From Nocardioides luteus (lineage in GTDB: Bacteria; Actinomycetota; Actinomycetes; Propionibacteriales; Nocardioidaceae), in assembly GCF_015752315.1 (NCBI RefSeq), contig NZ_JADOVJ010000001.1, positions 3,526,501 to 3,590,500 on the forward strand: a stretch of 64,000 nucleotides of DNA. The letters are read 5' to 3'. The notes below the pieces were generated by a model, which saw only the letters and a program-made list of their open reading frames with translations, did not search any database and was not told where the DNA came from. Below, piece by piece: positions 7,354 through 15,968 of this stretch. A program made the position numbers and the translations under genes. Position 1 is the first letter of the stretch; every line of letters starts with the position of its first letter.

Positions 7354-9105
7354 ATGAGCACGATGGCGGTTCGTGAGGCGCGGAAGGAGATGCGCGCCCG
7401 AGCCGTGGCACGCCGGCACCAGGAGACCGCCGGCCGCTGGGAGGCGCAGCGCGGCTTCGACGAGCTCGGCCGACCGCTGCGCGACCTCACCTTCTGCGTG
7501 GTCGACCTGGAGACTACCGGCAACAGCCCCGACAACGGCGGCATGATCACCGAGATCGGCGCGGTGAAGGTGCGCGGCGGCGAGGTGCTGGGTGAGTTCC
7601 AGACGCTGGTCAACCCGCACACCGGCATCCCGCCGTCGATCGCCGTCCTGACCGGCATCACCAACTCGATGGTCGCCTCCTCCCCCACGATCGAGTCGGT
7701 GCTGCCGGCGTTCCTCGAGTTCGCCGAGGGCTGCGTGCTGGTCGCCCACAACGCTCCGTTCGACGTGGGCTTCCTCAAGCACTTCGCGGCGAAGCAGGAG
7801 CGGCCCTGGCCGCGTTTCGAGGTGCTCGACACGGTGAAGATCGCCCGGCGGGTGATCACCCGCGACGAGGCGCCCAACCACAAGCTCGGCTCGCTCGCGC
7901 GGGTCTTCGGCTCCCCCACGACCCCCAACCACCGTGCGCTCCAGGACGCACGGGCCACCGTCGACGTCCTCCACGGGATGATGGAGCGCCTCGGCAACCT
8001 CGGTGTGCTGACCCTCGAGGACCTGGCCGCGTTCTCGACCAAGGTCACCACCGCCCAGCGCAAGAAGCGCCATCTGGCCGAGGACCTGCCGCACGCGCCC
8101 GGCGTCTATCTGTTCAAGGACAGCCAGGACCGGGTGCTCTACATCGGCACCTCGAAGGACCTGCGCACGCGCGTACGCACCTACTTCACCGCCTCCGAGA
8201 CCCGCTCCCGGATGGGCGAGATGGTCGGGCTGGCGGCGACCGTGCAGGGCATCGAGTGCGCCACGGCGCTGGAGGCGGGGGTGCGCGAGCTGCGGCTCAT
8301 CGGTGAGCACAAGCCGCCCTACAACCGTCGCTCGCGACGACCGGAGAAGATGCACTTCGTCAAGCTCACCCAGGAGCCGTGGCCCAGGCTCTCGCTGGTC
8401 AAGCGGGTGCTCGACGACGACGCGGACTACCTCGGGCCGTTCGGCTCCAAGAAGGTCGCCGAGAAGGCGCTCCAGGCCCTCCACGACACGTTCCCGATCC
8501 GGCAGTGCTCCGACCGGCTCCCGCTGCTCCCGCGCAAGACCCCGTGCGTCCTCGCCGAGCTCCACCGCTGCCTGAGCCCGTGCGACCAGAGCGTCCCGGC
8601 CGAAACGTACGCGACCTTGGTGTCCCGGGTCCGCGAGTCGATCCTCCACCGGCCCGACGAGGTCGTCGAGACGATCACCGAGCGGCTCACCGGCCTGGCC
8701 GAGCAGGAGCGGTTCGAGGAGGCGGCCGTCCACCGCGACCGGCTCACCTCCTACCTGCGCGCCGCGGCCCGCACCCAGCGGCTCAGCGCCCTGACCCGGC
8801 TGCCCGACCTCACCGCGATCCGGCGGGAGGACGACGGCCGCTGGGCGGTCCACGTCGTCCGCCACGGGCGGCTCGCCGCGGCCGGGGTGATCCCCCGGGA
8901 GGCGAATGCGCACGCCTACGTCGCCGACCTCCAGCTCAGCGCGGAGACGGTCCTGGACGCACCGGGACCGGTGCCGGCCGCGAGTGCCGAGGAGACCGAG
9001 CTGGTGCTGCGCTGGCTGGAGTCCCCGGGCGTACGCCTCGCCCACATCGAGGGCGAGTGGACCTGCCCGATCGACGGTGCGGGCCGGCGGGCAGCGAGCC
9101 TCTAG
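7354..9105 (+). CDS. DEDDh exonuclease fused to a GIY-YIG (UvrC N-terminal-like) nuclease
   Basis: Protein of 583 aa with two nuclease modules. Residues about 45-205 are a DnaQ-like DEDDh 3'-5' exonuclease: VVDLETTG (Asp51, Glu53), HNAPFDVGFL, and the HRALQDA motif. Residues about 245-330 are a GIY-YIG domain (GVYLFKD, LYIGTSKDLRTRVRTYF), and a UvrB-interaction-like helix pair (ERFEEAAVHRDRL) follows near residue 460. The UvrC C-terminal RNase H-like nuclease and helix-hairpin-helix parts are absent, as in Cho-type proteins. The ATG at 7354 follows TAGTGT by eight bases. Mycobacterial Rv2191 has the same layout and position. A role in DNA repair or replication is inferred. Confidence 0.9.
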   Translation: MSTMAVREARKEMRARAVARRHQETAGRWEAQRGFDELGRPLRDLTFCVVDLETTGNSPDNGGMITEIGAVKVRGGEVLGEFQTLVNPHTGIPPSIAVLTGITNSMVASSPTIESVLPAFLEFAEGCVLVAHNAPFDVGFLKHFAAKQERPWPRFEVLDTVKIARRVITRDEAPNHKLGSLARVFGSPTTPNHRALQDARATVDVLHGMMERLGNLGVLTLEDLAAFSTKVTTAQRKKRHLAEDLPHAPGVYLFKDSQDRVLYIGTSKDLRTRVRTYFTASETRSRMGEMVGLAATVQGIECATALEAGVRELRLIGEHKPPYNRRSRRPEKMHFVKLTQEPWPRLSLVKRVLDDDADYLGPFGSKKVAEKALQALHDTFPIRQCSDRLPLLPRKTPCVLAELHRCLSPCDQSVPAETYATLVSRVRESILHRPDEVVETITERLTGLAEQERFEEAAVHRDRLTSYLRAAARTQRLSALTRLPDLTAIRREDDGRWAVHVVRHGRLAAAGVIPREANAHAYVADLQLSAETVLDAPGPVPAASAEETELVLRWLESPGVRLAHIEGEWTCPIDGAGRRAASL

Positions 9106-9128
9106 ACCGATCGGCTAACGTGACCTGC

Positions 9129-9407
9129 GTGATCACAGCGATCGTCTTCATCAATGCCGAGGTCTCCCAGATCCCCGAGGTGGCAGAGGCCGTGGCCGCC
9201 ATCGACGGCGTCAGCGAGGTCTACTCCGTGACCGGCCAGATCGACCTGATCGCCCTGGTGCGCGTCCGTGCCCACGAGGACGTGGCCACGGTGGTCGCCG
9301 ACAAGGTCAACAAGGTCCCCGGCGTCCTCGAGACCGAGACCCACATCGCCTTCCGCACCTACTCCCAGGTCGACCTGGAAGCCGCCTTCTCCATCGGCCT
9401 GGACTGA
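9129..9407 (+). CDS. stand-alone Lrp/AsnC ligand-binding (RAM) domain protein
   Basis: A 92-residue protein made only of the RAM (alpha-beta) domain of Lrp/AsnC regulators, without the DNA-binding helix-turn-helix. The pattern EVAEAVAAIDGVSEVYSVTG, IDLIALVRV and VPGVLETETHIAF is typical. Such stand-alone domains bind amino acids and form rings; whether they regulate by pairing with full-length Lrp proteins is unknown. GTG at 9129 is chosen because TAACGT (9116-9121) lies seven bases upstream and the upstream in-frame extension adds only three codons. Convergent with trpD. Confidence 0.88.
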   Translation: MITAIVFINAEVSQIPEVAEAVAAIDGVSEVYSVTGQIDLIALVRVRAHEDVATVVADKVNKVPGVLETETHIAFRTYSQVDLEAAFSIGLD

Positions 9408-9434
9408 CTGACGGGCGCGCTCGGTGTGTGATCC

Positions 9435-9455
9435 GCTACATCAACGCGATGTAGC
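9435..9455. terminator. small hairpin spanning the trpD stop codon
   Basis: GCTACATC (9435-9442) and GATGTAGC (9448-9455) form an 8-bp perfect stem with a five-base loop. It covers the last trpD codons and sits 28 bases after the RAM-domain gene, at a convergent junction. A bidirectional terminator is inferred; the stem is short. Confidence 0.45.
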
Positions 9456-10478
9456 CGCGACCCACCGGTCGAGCACCGCCTGAGCAGCCCCCGAGTCGAT
9501 GGCGTCAGCTGCCCGGGCGATACCACCGGAGAGCCGCTCGTCGACACTGCCGGAGCCGGCGTCGTGGACCGCGAGGGCGGCGCCGGCGTTGAGCAGCACC
9601 GCGTCGCGTACGGCGCCCTTCTCCCCCGCCAGCAGGCGGCGGACGACAGCGGCGTTGTAGGCGGCGTCGTCGCCGCGCAGGTCCTCGGCGGTGGCGCGGG
9701 CGATGCCGTGGTCGAGCGGCTCGACGCTCGCCTCGGTCACGACGCCCTGCGAAACCATCCACACGTGGGACGTCGTGGTGGTGGTGAGCTCGTCGAGGCC
9801 GTCGTCGCCGCGGAAGACCCAGGCGTCGACGCCACGGCGGGCGAAGACGCCGGCCATGACCGGCGCAGCGGCGGCATCGGCGCAGCCGATCGCGGAGGAC
9901 GCGGGTCGCGCCGGGTTGGTCAGTGGGCCGAGCAGGTTGAAGACGGTGGCGATGCCGATCTCCCGCCGGGCGGCGGCGGCATGACGCATCGCGGGGTGGA
10001 AGGCAGCGGCGAACAGGAAGGTGATCCCGGCCTCCTCGGCCACCTCGCCGACACGCGAGACGTCGAGGTCGAGCCGGATCCCGAGCGCCTCGAGCACGTC
10101 GGCCGACCCCGACTTGGAGGAGGCGGACCGGTTGCCGTGCTTGACGATCTTGGCGCCGGCACCGGCCGCGACGATCGCCGACATGGTGGAGATGTTGACC
10201 GAGAACGACCGGTCACCACCGGTGCCGACGATGTCGAGCACGCGCCCGGGCACGAAGATCGGGTTGGCCTTGGCCAGCATCCCGTCGGCGACCCCGGCGA
10301 GCTCGTCGACGGTCTCGCCCTTGGCGCGCAACCCCACCGCGAAGGCGGCGATCTGCGCGCTCGTCGCCTCGCCCGAGAGGATCTCCCCCATCGCCCACGC
10401 CGACTGGTGCGCGGACAGGGACTGTCCCGCGACCAGCGTGGTGAGGACCTCAGGCCAGGAGTTGGGGGCGGACGTCAT
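9441..10478 (-). CDS. trpD: anthranilate phosphoribosyltransferase
   Basis: Transfers the phosphoribosyl group of PRPP to anthranilate, step two of tryptophan synthesis. The 345 aa length is normal. The PRPP-binding glycine loop [13 protein letters not shown] is near residue 85 and [21 protein letters not shown] near residue 113, both hallmark motifs. ATG at 10478 overlaps the stop of the receiver-like gene as ATGA, so translation is coupled to it. No other trp genes are adjacent; an orphan trpD next to ctaE is also the arrangement in mycobacteria (Rv2192c). Confidence 0.96.
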   Translation of the reverse strand: MTSAPNSWPEVLTTLVAGQSLSAHQSAWAMGEILSGEATSAQIAAFAVGLRAKGETVDELAGVADGMLAKANPIFVPGRVLDIVGTGGDRSFSVNISTMSAIVAAGAGAKIVKHGNRSASSKSGSADVLEALGIRLDLDVSRVGEVAEEAGITFLFAAAFHPAMRHAAAARREIGIATVFNLLGPLTNPARPASSAIGCADAAAAPVMAGVFARRGVDAWVFRGDDGLDELTTTTTSHVWMVSQGVVTEASVEPLDHGIARATAEDLRGDDAAYNAAVVRRLLAGEKGAVRDAVLLNAGAALAVHDAGSGSVDERLSGGIARAADAIDSGAAQAVLDRWVAATSR

Positions 10479-10885
10479 GCGCCAACGTTAACGGGCCGCA
10501 GCAGTCCCACCACCGTCCGGGCCAGCTCGAACGGGTCGAGCGGGTGGGCGACGGTTGCCTCCGCACGCGACCAGGTGCCGAGCCAAGCGTCCTGGGGACG
10601 ACCGATGAGGACCACGATCGGCGGAGCGCCCGGCACCTCGTCCTTGACCGCCTTGGCGATCCCCAGCCCGCCGGCCGGCGCGGCCTCCCCGTCGAGCACC
10701 GCCAGCGCCAGCCCACCGGCGTCGAGCTGCGCGCGCACGGCGGGCTCGGTCGCCACCTCGACGTACTCCACCTCCGGAAGGGACGGGTGCGGACGGCGCC
10801 CCAGAGCGAGGATCACCTGCTTGCGTACGTCGATGTCGTCGCTGTAGACGAGGATCTTCAAGGAATTCGGGGTGGTGTCGGTCAC
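10475..10885 (-). CDS. receiver-like (degenerate response regulator) protein
   Basis: A 136-aa single-domain protein with a CheY-like fold pattern: acidic pair at VYSDDIDV, a candidate phospho-Asp in LAVLDGEA, and a C-terminal [15 protein letters not shown] helix. The conserved Lys of active receivers (normally KP) is replaced, the sequence reading AHPLDP, so phosphorylation-dependent signalling is doubtful. No output domain. GTG at 10885 lies six bases after TAGCAT on the minus strand, a leaderless start. It overlaps trpD by four bases and is probably transcribed with it. Confidence 0.72.
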   Translation of the reverse strand: MTDTTPNSLKILVYSDDIDVRKQVILALGRRPHPSLPEVEYVEVATEPAVRAQLDAGGLALAVLDGEAAPAGGLGIAKAVKDEVPGAPPIVVLIGRPQDAWLGTWSRAEATVAHPLDPFELARTVVGLLRPVNVGA

Positions 10886-10930
10886 ACCCCGATGCTAGCG
10901 CCAACACCAGGGTCCGCGGCCATATGTCAC

Positions 10931-10950
10931 ACACCGAACCTGAGCGGTGT
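10931..10950. promoter_or_regulatory. inverted repeat in the ctaE-qcrCAB leader
   Basis: ACACCG (10931-10936) and CGGTGT (10945-10950) form a perfect 6-bp dyad with an 8-base spacer in the 139-base gap between the divergent receiver gene and ctaE. It may be an operator for the respiratory operon; the cognate regulator is not apparent. Confidence 0.3.
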
Positions 10951-11024
10951 CCAAGGGATGTGAGAGCACCCTCGAACACGACACACAGGGTCCCAAGAAG
11001 ACTCTGGGAAAGGGGCAGGACATA

Positions 11025-11690
11025 ATGGCGGGCGTGGCGACAGTATCGACTCTTCCAACAGCCCGCCTGCACGGGCATCACGACCGTCCGAGCATGGTCA
11101 GCGTGGGGACGATCATCTGGCTCGCAAGCGAGCTGATGTTCTTCGCGGCGCTGTTCGCGGCCTACTTCACGATCCGCGCGGTCAGCCCCGAGGTGTGGGA
11201 GGCAAACACCGAGGGACTCAACATCCCGTTCGCGGCGGTCAACACGACCATCCTCGTGCTGTCGTCGTTCACCTGCCAGTTCGGCGTCTTCGCCGCCGAG
11301 CGCGGCCAGGTCGGACGTAAGGGCTCCCTGCTCGCGATCCGTCTGTGGGGTCTGCGTGAGTGGTTCATCCTCACCTACCTCATGGGTGCGATCTTCATCG
11401 CCGGTCAGGCGACGGAGTACGCGGCCCTGGTGCAGGAAGGCATCGCCCTCAACCGGGGCATCACCGGTCCCGACGACCCCTACGGCTCTGTCTTCTACCT
11501 GACCACCGGCTTCCACGGCCTGCACGTCACCGGCGGTCTGATCGCCTTCCTCTTCGTGCTCGGCCGGACCTACGTCGCCAAGCGCTTCACCCACGAGCAG
11601 GCCGTCTCCGCGATCGTCGTGTCCTACTACTGGCACTTCGTCGACGTGGTGTGGATCGGCCTGTTCGCGACCATCTACCTCCTCAAGTGA
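11025..11690 (+). CDS. ctaE: cytochrome c oxidase (aa3) subunit III
   Basis: Membrane subunit of the aa3 terminal oxidase. The 221 aa hold about five hydrophobic segments; [15 protein letters not shown] and the C-terminal [16 protein letters not shown] are family signatures (the YWHFVDVVW helix is close to universal). ATG at 11025 has a GGGAAAGGGG ribosome site about nine bases upstream; GTG at 11034 is a possible alternative. It heads the ctaE-qcrC-qcrA-qcrB operon, as in other actinobacteria, consistent with the bcc-aa3 supercomplex in which electrons pass directly from the bc complex to the oxidase. Confidence 0.96.
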   Translation: MAGVATVSTLPTARLHGHHDRPSMVSVGTIIWLASELMFFAALFAAYFTIRAVSPEVWEANTEGLNIPFAAVNTTILVLSSFTCQFGVFAAERGQVGRKGSLLAIRLWGLREWFILTYLMGAIFIAGQATEYAALVQEGIALNRGITGPDDPYGSVFYLTTGFHGLHVTGGLIAFLFVLGRTYVAKRFTHEQAVSAIVVSYYWHFVDVVWIGLFATIYLLK

Positions 11691-11703
11691 CCAAGGACTG
11701 AAT

Positions 11704-12585
11704 GTGCGTCTACTGAACCGCTCCGTCGGTCGACTGTCGCGGCACCGTCGCCGCCCGTTGGCCGGTGCCGCCGTGCTCCTGGTCGCCCTGTTGAGCACCG
11801 GCGGTGCGTACGCCGCTCTCGCCCCGGCCTCCCAGGCCGAGCAGGAGAAGGACAACGCCGCCCTCGTCGCCGAGGGCAAAGAGCTCTTCATGATCAACTG
11901 CTCCACCTGCCACGGCTCCAACGGTGAGGGCATCACCACCCAGAACGGGAAGCTCTACGGCCCCTCCCTGATCGGTGTCGGTGCCGCCTCCGTCGACTTC
12001 CAGGTCGGCACCGGCCGGATGCCGATGGCCCAGCCCGGTGCGCAGGTCGAGGTCAAGGACCCGAGCTTCAACCAGGACGAGATCGACGCCATGGCCGCGT
12101 ACGTCGCCAGCCTCGGCCCCGGCCCGGCGATCCCGGACGAGGAGCAGTACGACCCGGAGACCTACGCCTCCGAGAAGGAGAAGGAGGAGGCGGTCACCCT
12201 CGGTGGCCAGATCTTCCTGACCAACTGCACCGCCTGCCACAACTTCACCGGTGCCGGCGGCGCGATGCCGCGCGGCGGCGAGGCTCCGAGCATCCTCAAC
12301 ACCGACCCGAAGCACATCTACGAGGCGATGCTGACCGGTCCGCAGTCCATGGACACCTTCTCCGACGGCAACATCAGCCCGGAGGAGAAGAAGGCGGTCA
12401 TCTCCTACGTCGAGTCGATGAAGGAGCAGCCCGACTACGGCGGCTTCAACAACGGTTCGCTCGGTCCTGTGACCGAGGGCATCGTCGCCTGGATCGTCGG
12501 TCTCGGCGTCCTGGTGGCCTTCGCCGTGTGGATCGCCTCGCACACCACGCGCACCAACCAGACCAAGAAGGGATCTGCCAAGTGA
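11704..12585 (+). CDS. qcrC: cytochrome bc1 complex diheme cytochrome c subunit
   Basis: Actinobacterial cytochrome cc (293 aa) that replaces a soluble cytochrome c and links the bc complex to oxidase. An N-terminal hydrophobic export/anchor segment lies at residues 19-40. The two heme c sites are CSTCH (66-70) and CTACH (175-179). A C-terminal membrane anchor is near 260-282 (GIVAWIVGLGVLVAFAVWIA). GTG at 11704 has AAGGA just upstream; the overlapping ATG at 11702 runs into a stop after four codons. It ends in a GTGA overlap with qcrA. Confidence 0.97.
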   Translation: MRLLNRSVGRLSRHRRRPLAGAAVLLVALLSTGGAYAALAPASQAEQEKDNAALVAEGKELFMINCSTCHGSNGEGITTQNGKLYGPSLIGVGAASVDFQVGTGRMPMAQPGAQVEVKDPSFNQDEIDAMAAYVASLGPGPAIPDEEQYDPETYASEKEKEEAVTLGGQIFLTNCTACHNFTGAGGAMPRGGEAPSILNTDPKHIYEAMLTGPQSMDTFSDGNISPEEKKAVISYVESMKEQPDYGGFNNGSLGPVTEGIVAWIVGLGVLVAFAVWIASHTTRTNQTKKGSAK

Positions 12586-13745
12586 GCAGCGATCTCAGCG
12601 AGATCGAGAAGCACGACGACTCGCACCCCGAGCTCAACGCGCACACGGACGCGCTGCTGCCCGACCCGGGCATGCACGAGCATCACTGGCGTCCTACCGA
12701 CGTCGACCCGAAGGCGGAGAAGCGCGCCGAGCGTCAGGTGAGCCTCTTCTTCGGTCTCTCCGCGCTGTGCTCGGTGCTGTTCGTGGTCGCCTACTTCACC
12801 ATCAAGCCGGGCTACGACGGTGACGTCTGGGCCGGTTACGGCGCCTCCAACCTGGCGCTGGGCTCGACCCTCGGACTCGCGCTCCTCTTCCTCGGTATCG
12901 GTGTCATCCAGTGGGCCCGCAAGCTCGTCGTCGACATCGAGCACGCCGAGGACCGCCACCCGGCCGCCTCCTCCCCCGCCACCCGCGAGGTGGCCGTCGC
13001 CGAGCTCAAGGCCGCGCTCCACGAGTCCGGCATGGCTCGCCGCCCGTTCATCCGCAACGCGATGATCGGCTCGGCCGCCCTGCTGGGTCTGCCCGCGATC
13101 GTGATGCTCAAGGACCTGGGCCAGACCAACGCCCAGATCACCGAGGAGCAGCCCTACCCCGGTGCCGGCCTCGAGCACACCGTCTGGGACGCCGGCGTGC
13201 GCGTCGTGCGCGACGTGGTCGGCACCCCGATCCGCCCGGGCGACCTGGAGGTCGGTGACCTGGTCAACGCCGAGCCGGCGACGATCTTCGACGGCAGCCT
13301 GCACGGTGCGCCGCTGCAGATCGCCAAGTCGAAGGCGGCCACCATCCTGCTCCGCATGGACCCCAACGACATCGCCAACGACGTGACCCGCAACTGGTCG
13401 GTCAACGGCATCGTGGCCTACTCCAAGATCTGCACCCACGTCGGTTGCCCGATCTCGCTGAACGAGCGCACCACGCACCACCTGCTGTGCCCGTGCCACC
13501 AGTCGACCTTCGACCTCGCCGACCACGGCAAGGTCATCTTCGGTCCGGCCGGCCGTCACCTGCCGCAGCTGCCGCTGGGCGTCGACGCGGACGGCTTCCT
13601 CGTTGCCCTCTCCGACTACCCTGAGCCTGTGGGCGTCAGCTACTGGGAGCGCAACACCTACGACATCGACGAGATCTTCGACGACTGGTCAAAGGACCAC
13701 GCCGCCGATGCTGAGCAGTACGGCTACAAGGAGGGCGGACAGTGA
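12582..13745 (+). CDS. qcrA: cytochrome bc1 complex Rieske iron-sulfur subunit
   Basis: Rieske [2Fe-2S] protein of 387 aa. The N-terminal half carries about three membrane segments, as is usual for actinobacterial QcrA and unlike the single-anchor proteobacterial form. The cluster motifs are CTHVGC and CPCHQS at about residues 284-306 (one Cys and one His from each). The GTG start at 12582 overlaps the qcrC stop, and its own stop overlaps the qcrB start, so the three proteins are translationally coupled. The mature position is the outer face of the membrane, handing electrons to QcrC. Confidence 0.97.
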   Translation: MSSDLSEIEKHDDSHPELNAHTDALLPDPGMHEHHWRPTDVDPKAEKRAERQVSLFFGLSALCSVLFVVAYFTIKPGYDGDVWAGYGASNLALGSTLGLALLFLGIGVIQWARKLVVDIEHAEDRHPAASSPATREVAVAELKAALHESGMARRPFIRNAMIGSAALLGLPAIVMLKDLGQTNAQITEEQPYPGAGLEHTVWDAGVRVVRDVVGTPIRPGDLEVGDLVNAEPATIFDGSLHGAPLQIAKSKAATILLRMDPNDIANDVTRNWSVNGIVAYSKICTHVGCPISLNERTTHHLLCPCHQSTFDLADHGKVIFGPAGRHLPQLPLGVDADGFLVALSDYPEPVGVSYWERNTYDIDEIFDDWSKDHAADAEQYGYKEGGQ

Positions 13746-15469
13746 GCACCGACACGTCCAAGGTTGCCGCCAGTAACGGCACCAATCCCGCTGCCCCGGC
13801 GGGCAAGCCGACCAAGGCAGGTGCGGCGGCCAACTGGGCCGACGAGCGCCTCGGCCTCGGCGGCCTGAGCAAGTTCCTCTCCCGCAAGATCTTCCCCGAC
13901 CACTGGTCGTTCATGCTGGGTGAGATCGCGCTGTGGAGCTTCGTGGTCCTGCTGGTCACCGGTGTCTTCCTGACCCTGTGGTTCAAGCCGTCGATGGCCG
14001 AGATCACCTACCAGGGCTCCTACGCGCCGCTCCGCGGCATCGACATGTCCGAGGCGATGGCCTCGACGCTGGACATCTCCTTCGACGTACGCGGCGGTCT
14101 GCTGCTGCGCCAGGTCCACCACTGGGCGGCGATGCTGTTCATCGCCTCGATGATGATCCACATGATGCGCGTCTTCTTCACCGGCGCGCACCGCAAGCCG
14201 CGTGAGATCAACTGGGTCATCGGCGCCACGCTGCTGCTCCTCGGCACGCTCGAGGGCTTCACCGGCTACTCGCTCCCCGACGACCTGCTCTCCGGCACCG
14301 GTATCCGGGCCGCGGACGGGTTCATGATGGCGATCCCGATCGTGGGGACCTACATCTCGTTCTTCCTGTTCGGAGGCGAGTTCCCAGGCGATGACATCAT
14401 CCCGCGCCTGTTCACGATCCACGTGCTGTTGATCCCGGCGCTGCTGCTGGCGCTGATCGGTGCCCACCTGATCCTGCTGATCTACCACAAGCACACCCAG
14501 TGGCCTGGACCCGGCCGCACCGAGAAGAACGTCGTCGGCTACCCGATGGTGCCGAACTACATCTCCAAGATGACCGGCTTCTTCTTCATCACCTTCGGTG
14601 TGACCGCCCTGCTCGGTGCCTTCTTCTCGCTCAACCCGGTGTGGAAGTTCGGGCCGTACGACCCGACCAAGGTCACCGCCGGCTCGCAGCCCGACTGGTA
14701 CATGGGCTGGCCCGACGGCGCGCTGCGCATCATGCCGGGCTGGGAGTCGCACTTCTGGGGCTCGACCTGGTCGTGGAACATCTTCTTCCCGGTCATCGTG
14801 CTGCCGATGGCGGCCTGGATGGTCGTGCTGATGCTCCCGTTCATCGAGGCCTGGATCACCGGTGACAAGCGCGAGCACCACCTGCTCCAGCGCCCGCGCA
14901 ACGCTCCGACCCGCACCGCCACGTTCGTCGCGCTGATGACGTTCTACGCGGGCTTCTGGGCCGCGGGCGGCAACGACATCATCGCGATCAAGTTCGACCT
15001 CTCGATCAACCAGATCACCTACTTCCTGCGGGCGTTCGTGTTCCTGGGTCCGATCGTGGCGTTCATCATCACGCGTCGTTGGTGCATCTCGCTGCAGCGT
15101 CACGACAACGAGAAGCTGCTGCACGGCTACGAGACCGGCACGGTCATCCGTACGCCGGAGGGCGCCTACCACGAGAAGCACCTGCCGCTTCCCGAGGACG
15201 AGGCCTTCGCCATGACCGTCCGCGACCGCGGCCGGGCCGGCGAGGAGCCGGAGCTGAAGAAGAACGGCAAGCAGTCGTTCCGCGCCAAGCTCCGCGCCTT
15301 CTACTACGACCACGACGTGGACAAGCCCACCGCCCAGGAGCTCAGCGAGGCGCACCACCACGCCGAGCACGAGGCTCACGAGCTGGCCGCCCACGAGGGT
15401 CACCAGGTCGACGGTCACGACTTCGACGATCACCGCCACTCGGCGATCGAGGAGCCCCTCAGCCACTGA
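13742..15469 (+). CDS. qcrB: cytochrome bc1 complex cytochrome b subunit
   Basis: Cytochrome b (575 aa), with the quinol oxidation and reduction sites. Heme-ligand helices are visible as VHHWAAMLFIASMMIHMMRVF and TIHVLLIPALLLALIGAHL. PDWYMGWPDGALRI marks the Q-site loop, a variant of the PEWY motif. Beyond the core, the protein has an actinobacterial C-terminal extension ending in a striking His/Glu/Asp-rich stretch of about 40 residues (HHHAEHEAHELAAHEGH and on). GTG start at 13742 in a GTGA overlap with qcrA. Last gene of the operon; a hairpin follows. Confidence 0.97.
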   Translation: MSTDTSKVAASNGTNPAAPAGKPTKAGAAANWADERLGLGGLSKFLSRKIFPDHWSFMLGEIALWSFVVLLVTGVFLTLWFKPSMAEITYQGSYAPLRGIDMSEAMASTLDISFDVRGGLLLRQVHHWAAMLFIASMMIHMMRVFFTGAHRKPREINWVIGATLLLLGTLEGFTGYSLPDDLLSGTGIRAADGFMMAIPIVGTYISFFLFGGEFPGDDIIPRLFTIHVLLIPALLLALIGAHLILLIYHKHTQWPGPGRTEKNVVGYPMVPNYISKMTGFFFITFGVTALLGAFFSLNPVWKFGPYDPTKVTAGSQPDWYMGWPDGALRIMPGWESHFWGSTWSWNIFFPVIVLPMAAWMVVLMLPFIEAWITGDKREHHLLQRPRNAPTRTATFVALMTFYAGFWAAGGNDIIAIKFDLSINQITYFLRAFVFLGPIVAFIITRRWCISLQRHDNEKLLHGYETGTVIRTPEGAYHEKHLPLPEDEAFAMTVRDRGRAGEEPELKKNGKQSFRAKLRAFYYDHDVDKPTAQELSEAHHHAEHEAHELAAHEGHQVDGHDFDDHRHSAIEEPLSH

Positions 15470-15485
15470 CGCTGAAGCCGTACGC

Positions 15486-15523
15486 CACGTGGCGCCGTTC
15501 CCTCCGGGGGACGGCGCCACGTG
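15486..15523 (+). terminator. terminator of the ctaE-qcrCAB operon
   Basis: CACGTGGCGCCGT (15486-15498) pairs perfectly with ACGGCGCCACGTG (15511-15523). On the plus strand it is followed by CGTTTTC, a short T run, 17 bases after the qcrB stop. Confidence 0.75.
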
Positions 15524-15583
15524 CGTTTTCCCGGGCCGAAACCCGGTTGCCCCTCCCCCGGCCGGAAACCTAGGGTCCAGCAC

Positions 15584-15964
15584 ATGACCGGCCTCCAGGC
15601 TCGCCTCCGAGCCGACCTCCTCACCGCCCGTAAGGCCCGCGACACCACGGCGACGGCCGTGCTGCGCTCGACGCTGGCCGCCATCGCCAACGCCGAGGCG
15701 CTCCCGGTGACGGAGACTGCCCTGGCCACGGACGGGACCGCCTCGAGCTCCACGTCGGCACAGGGACCGATCGCCGGCGCCGCGACCGGCGTCGGTGCGA
15801 CCGAGGCCGCCAGGCGCGACCTGAGCGACAAGGACATCCGCGAGATCATCTCGGCCGAGCAGACCGAGCGTCGGGCCGCCGCGGCAGACATGGAGAGCCA
15901 CGGAGCGGGCGAAAAAGCGGAGCAGCTCCGCGCGGAGGCGGAGCTGCTCGGGGCCTATCTCTAG
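15584..15964 (+). CDS. GatB/YqeY domain-containing protein
   Basis: A 126-aa protein of the YqeY family: LQARLRADLLTARKARDTTATAVLRSTLAAIANAE at the N-terminus resembles the C-terminal tail domain of GatB amidotransferase subunits. An Ala/Gly/Thr-rich low-complexity insert (about 45-70) follows, then the helical part (LSDKDIREIISAEQTERRAAAADME). YqeY proteins are thought to bind tRNA or act near amidotransferases; the function is unproven. ATG at 15584 lies seven bases after TAGGGT (15571-15576), a leaderless start. The last codons contain a hairpin that looks like the terminator of the opposite-strand operon. Confidence 0.85.
   Translation: MTGLQARLRADLLTARKARDTTATAVLRSTLAAIANAEALPVTETALATDGTASSSTSAQGPIAGAATGVGATEAARRDLSDKDIREIISAEQTERRAAAADMESHGAGEKAEQLRAEAELLGAYL
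15912..15949 (-). terminator. terminator of the phn/RpiR operon, inside the yqeY coding end
   Basis: Read on the minus strand, GAGCAGCTCCGC (15949-15938) and GCGGAGCTGCTC (15931-15920) form a perfect 12-bp stem with a six-base loop, followed by CGC and TTTTT at 15916-15912. It begins 20 bases after the RpiR-type regulator stop and lies within the last 18 codons of the convergent yqeY gene. Confidence 0.72.
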
Positions 15965-15968
15965 AGGA

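Noticed and set aside
13724..15901. 725-aa minus-strand frame opposite qcrB
   Set aside because: Antisense shadow with a low-complexity Arg/Asp/His composition; qcrB is certain on the plus strand.
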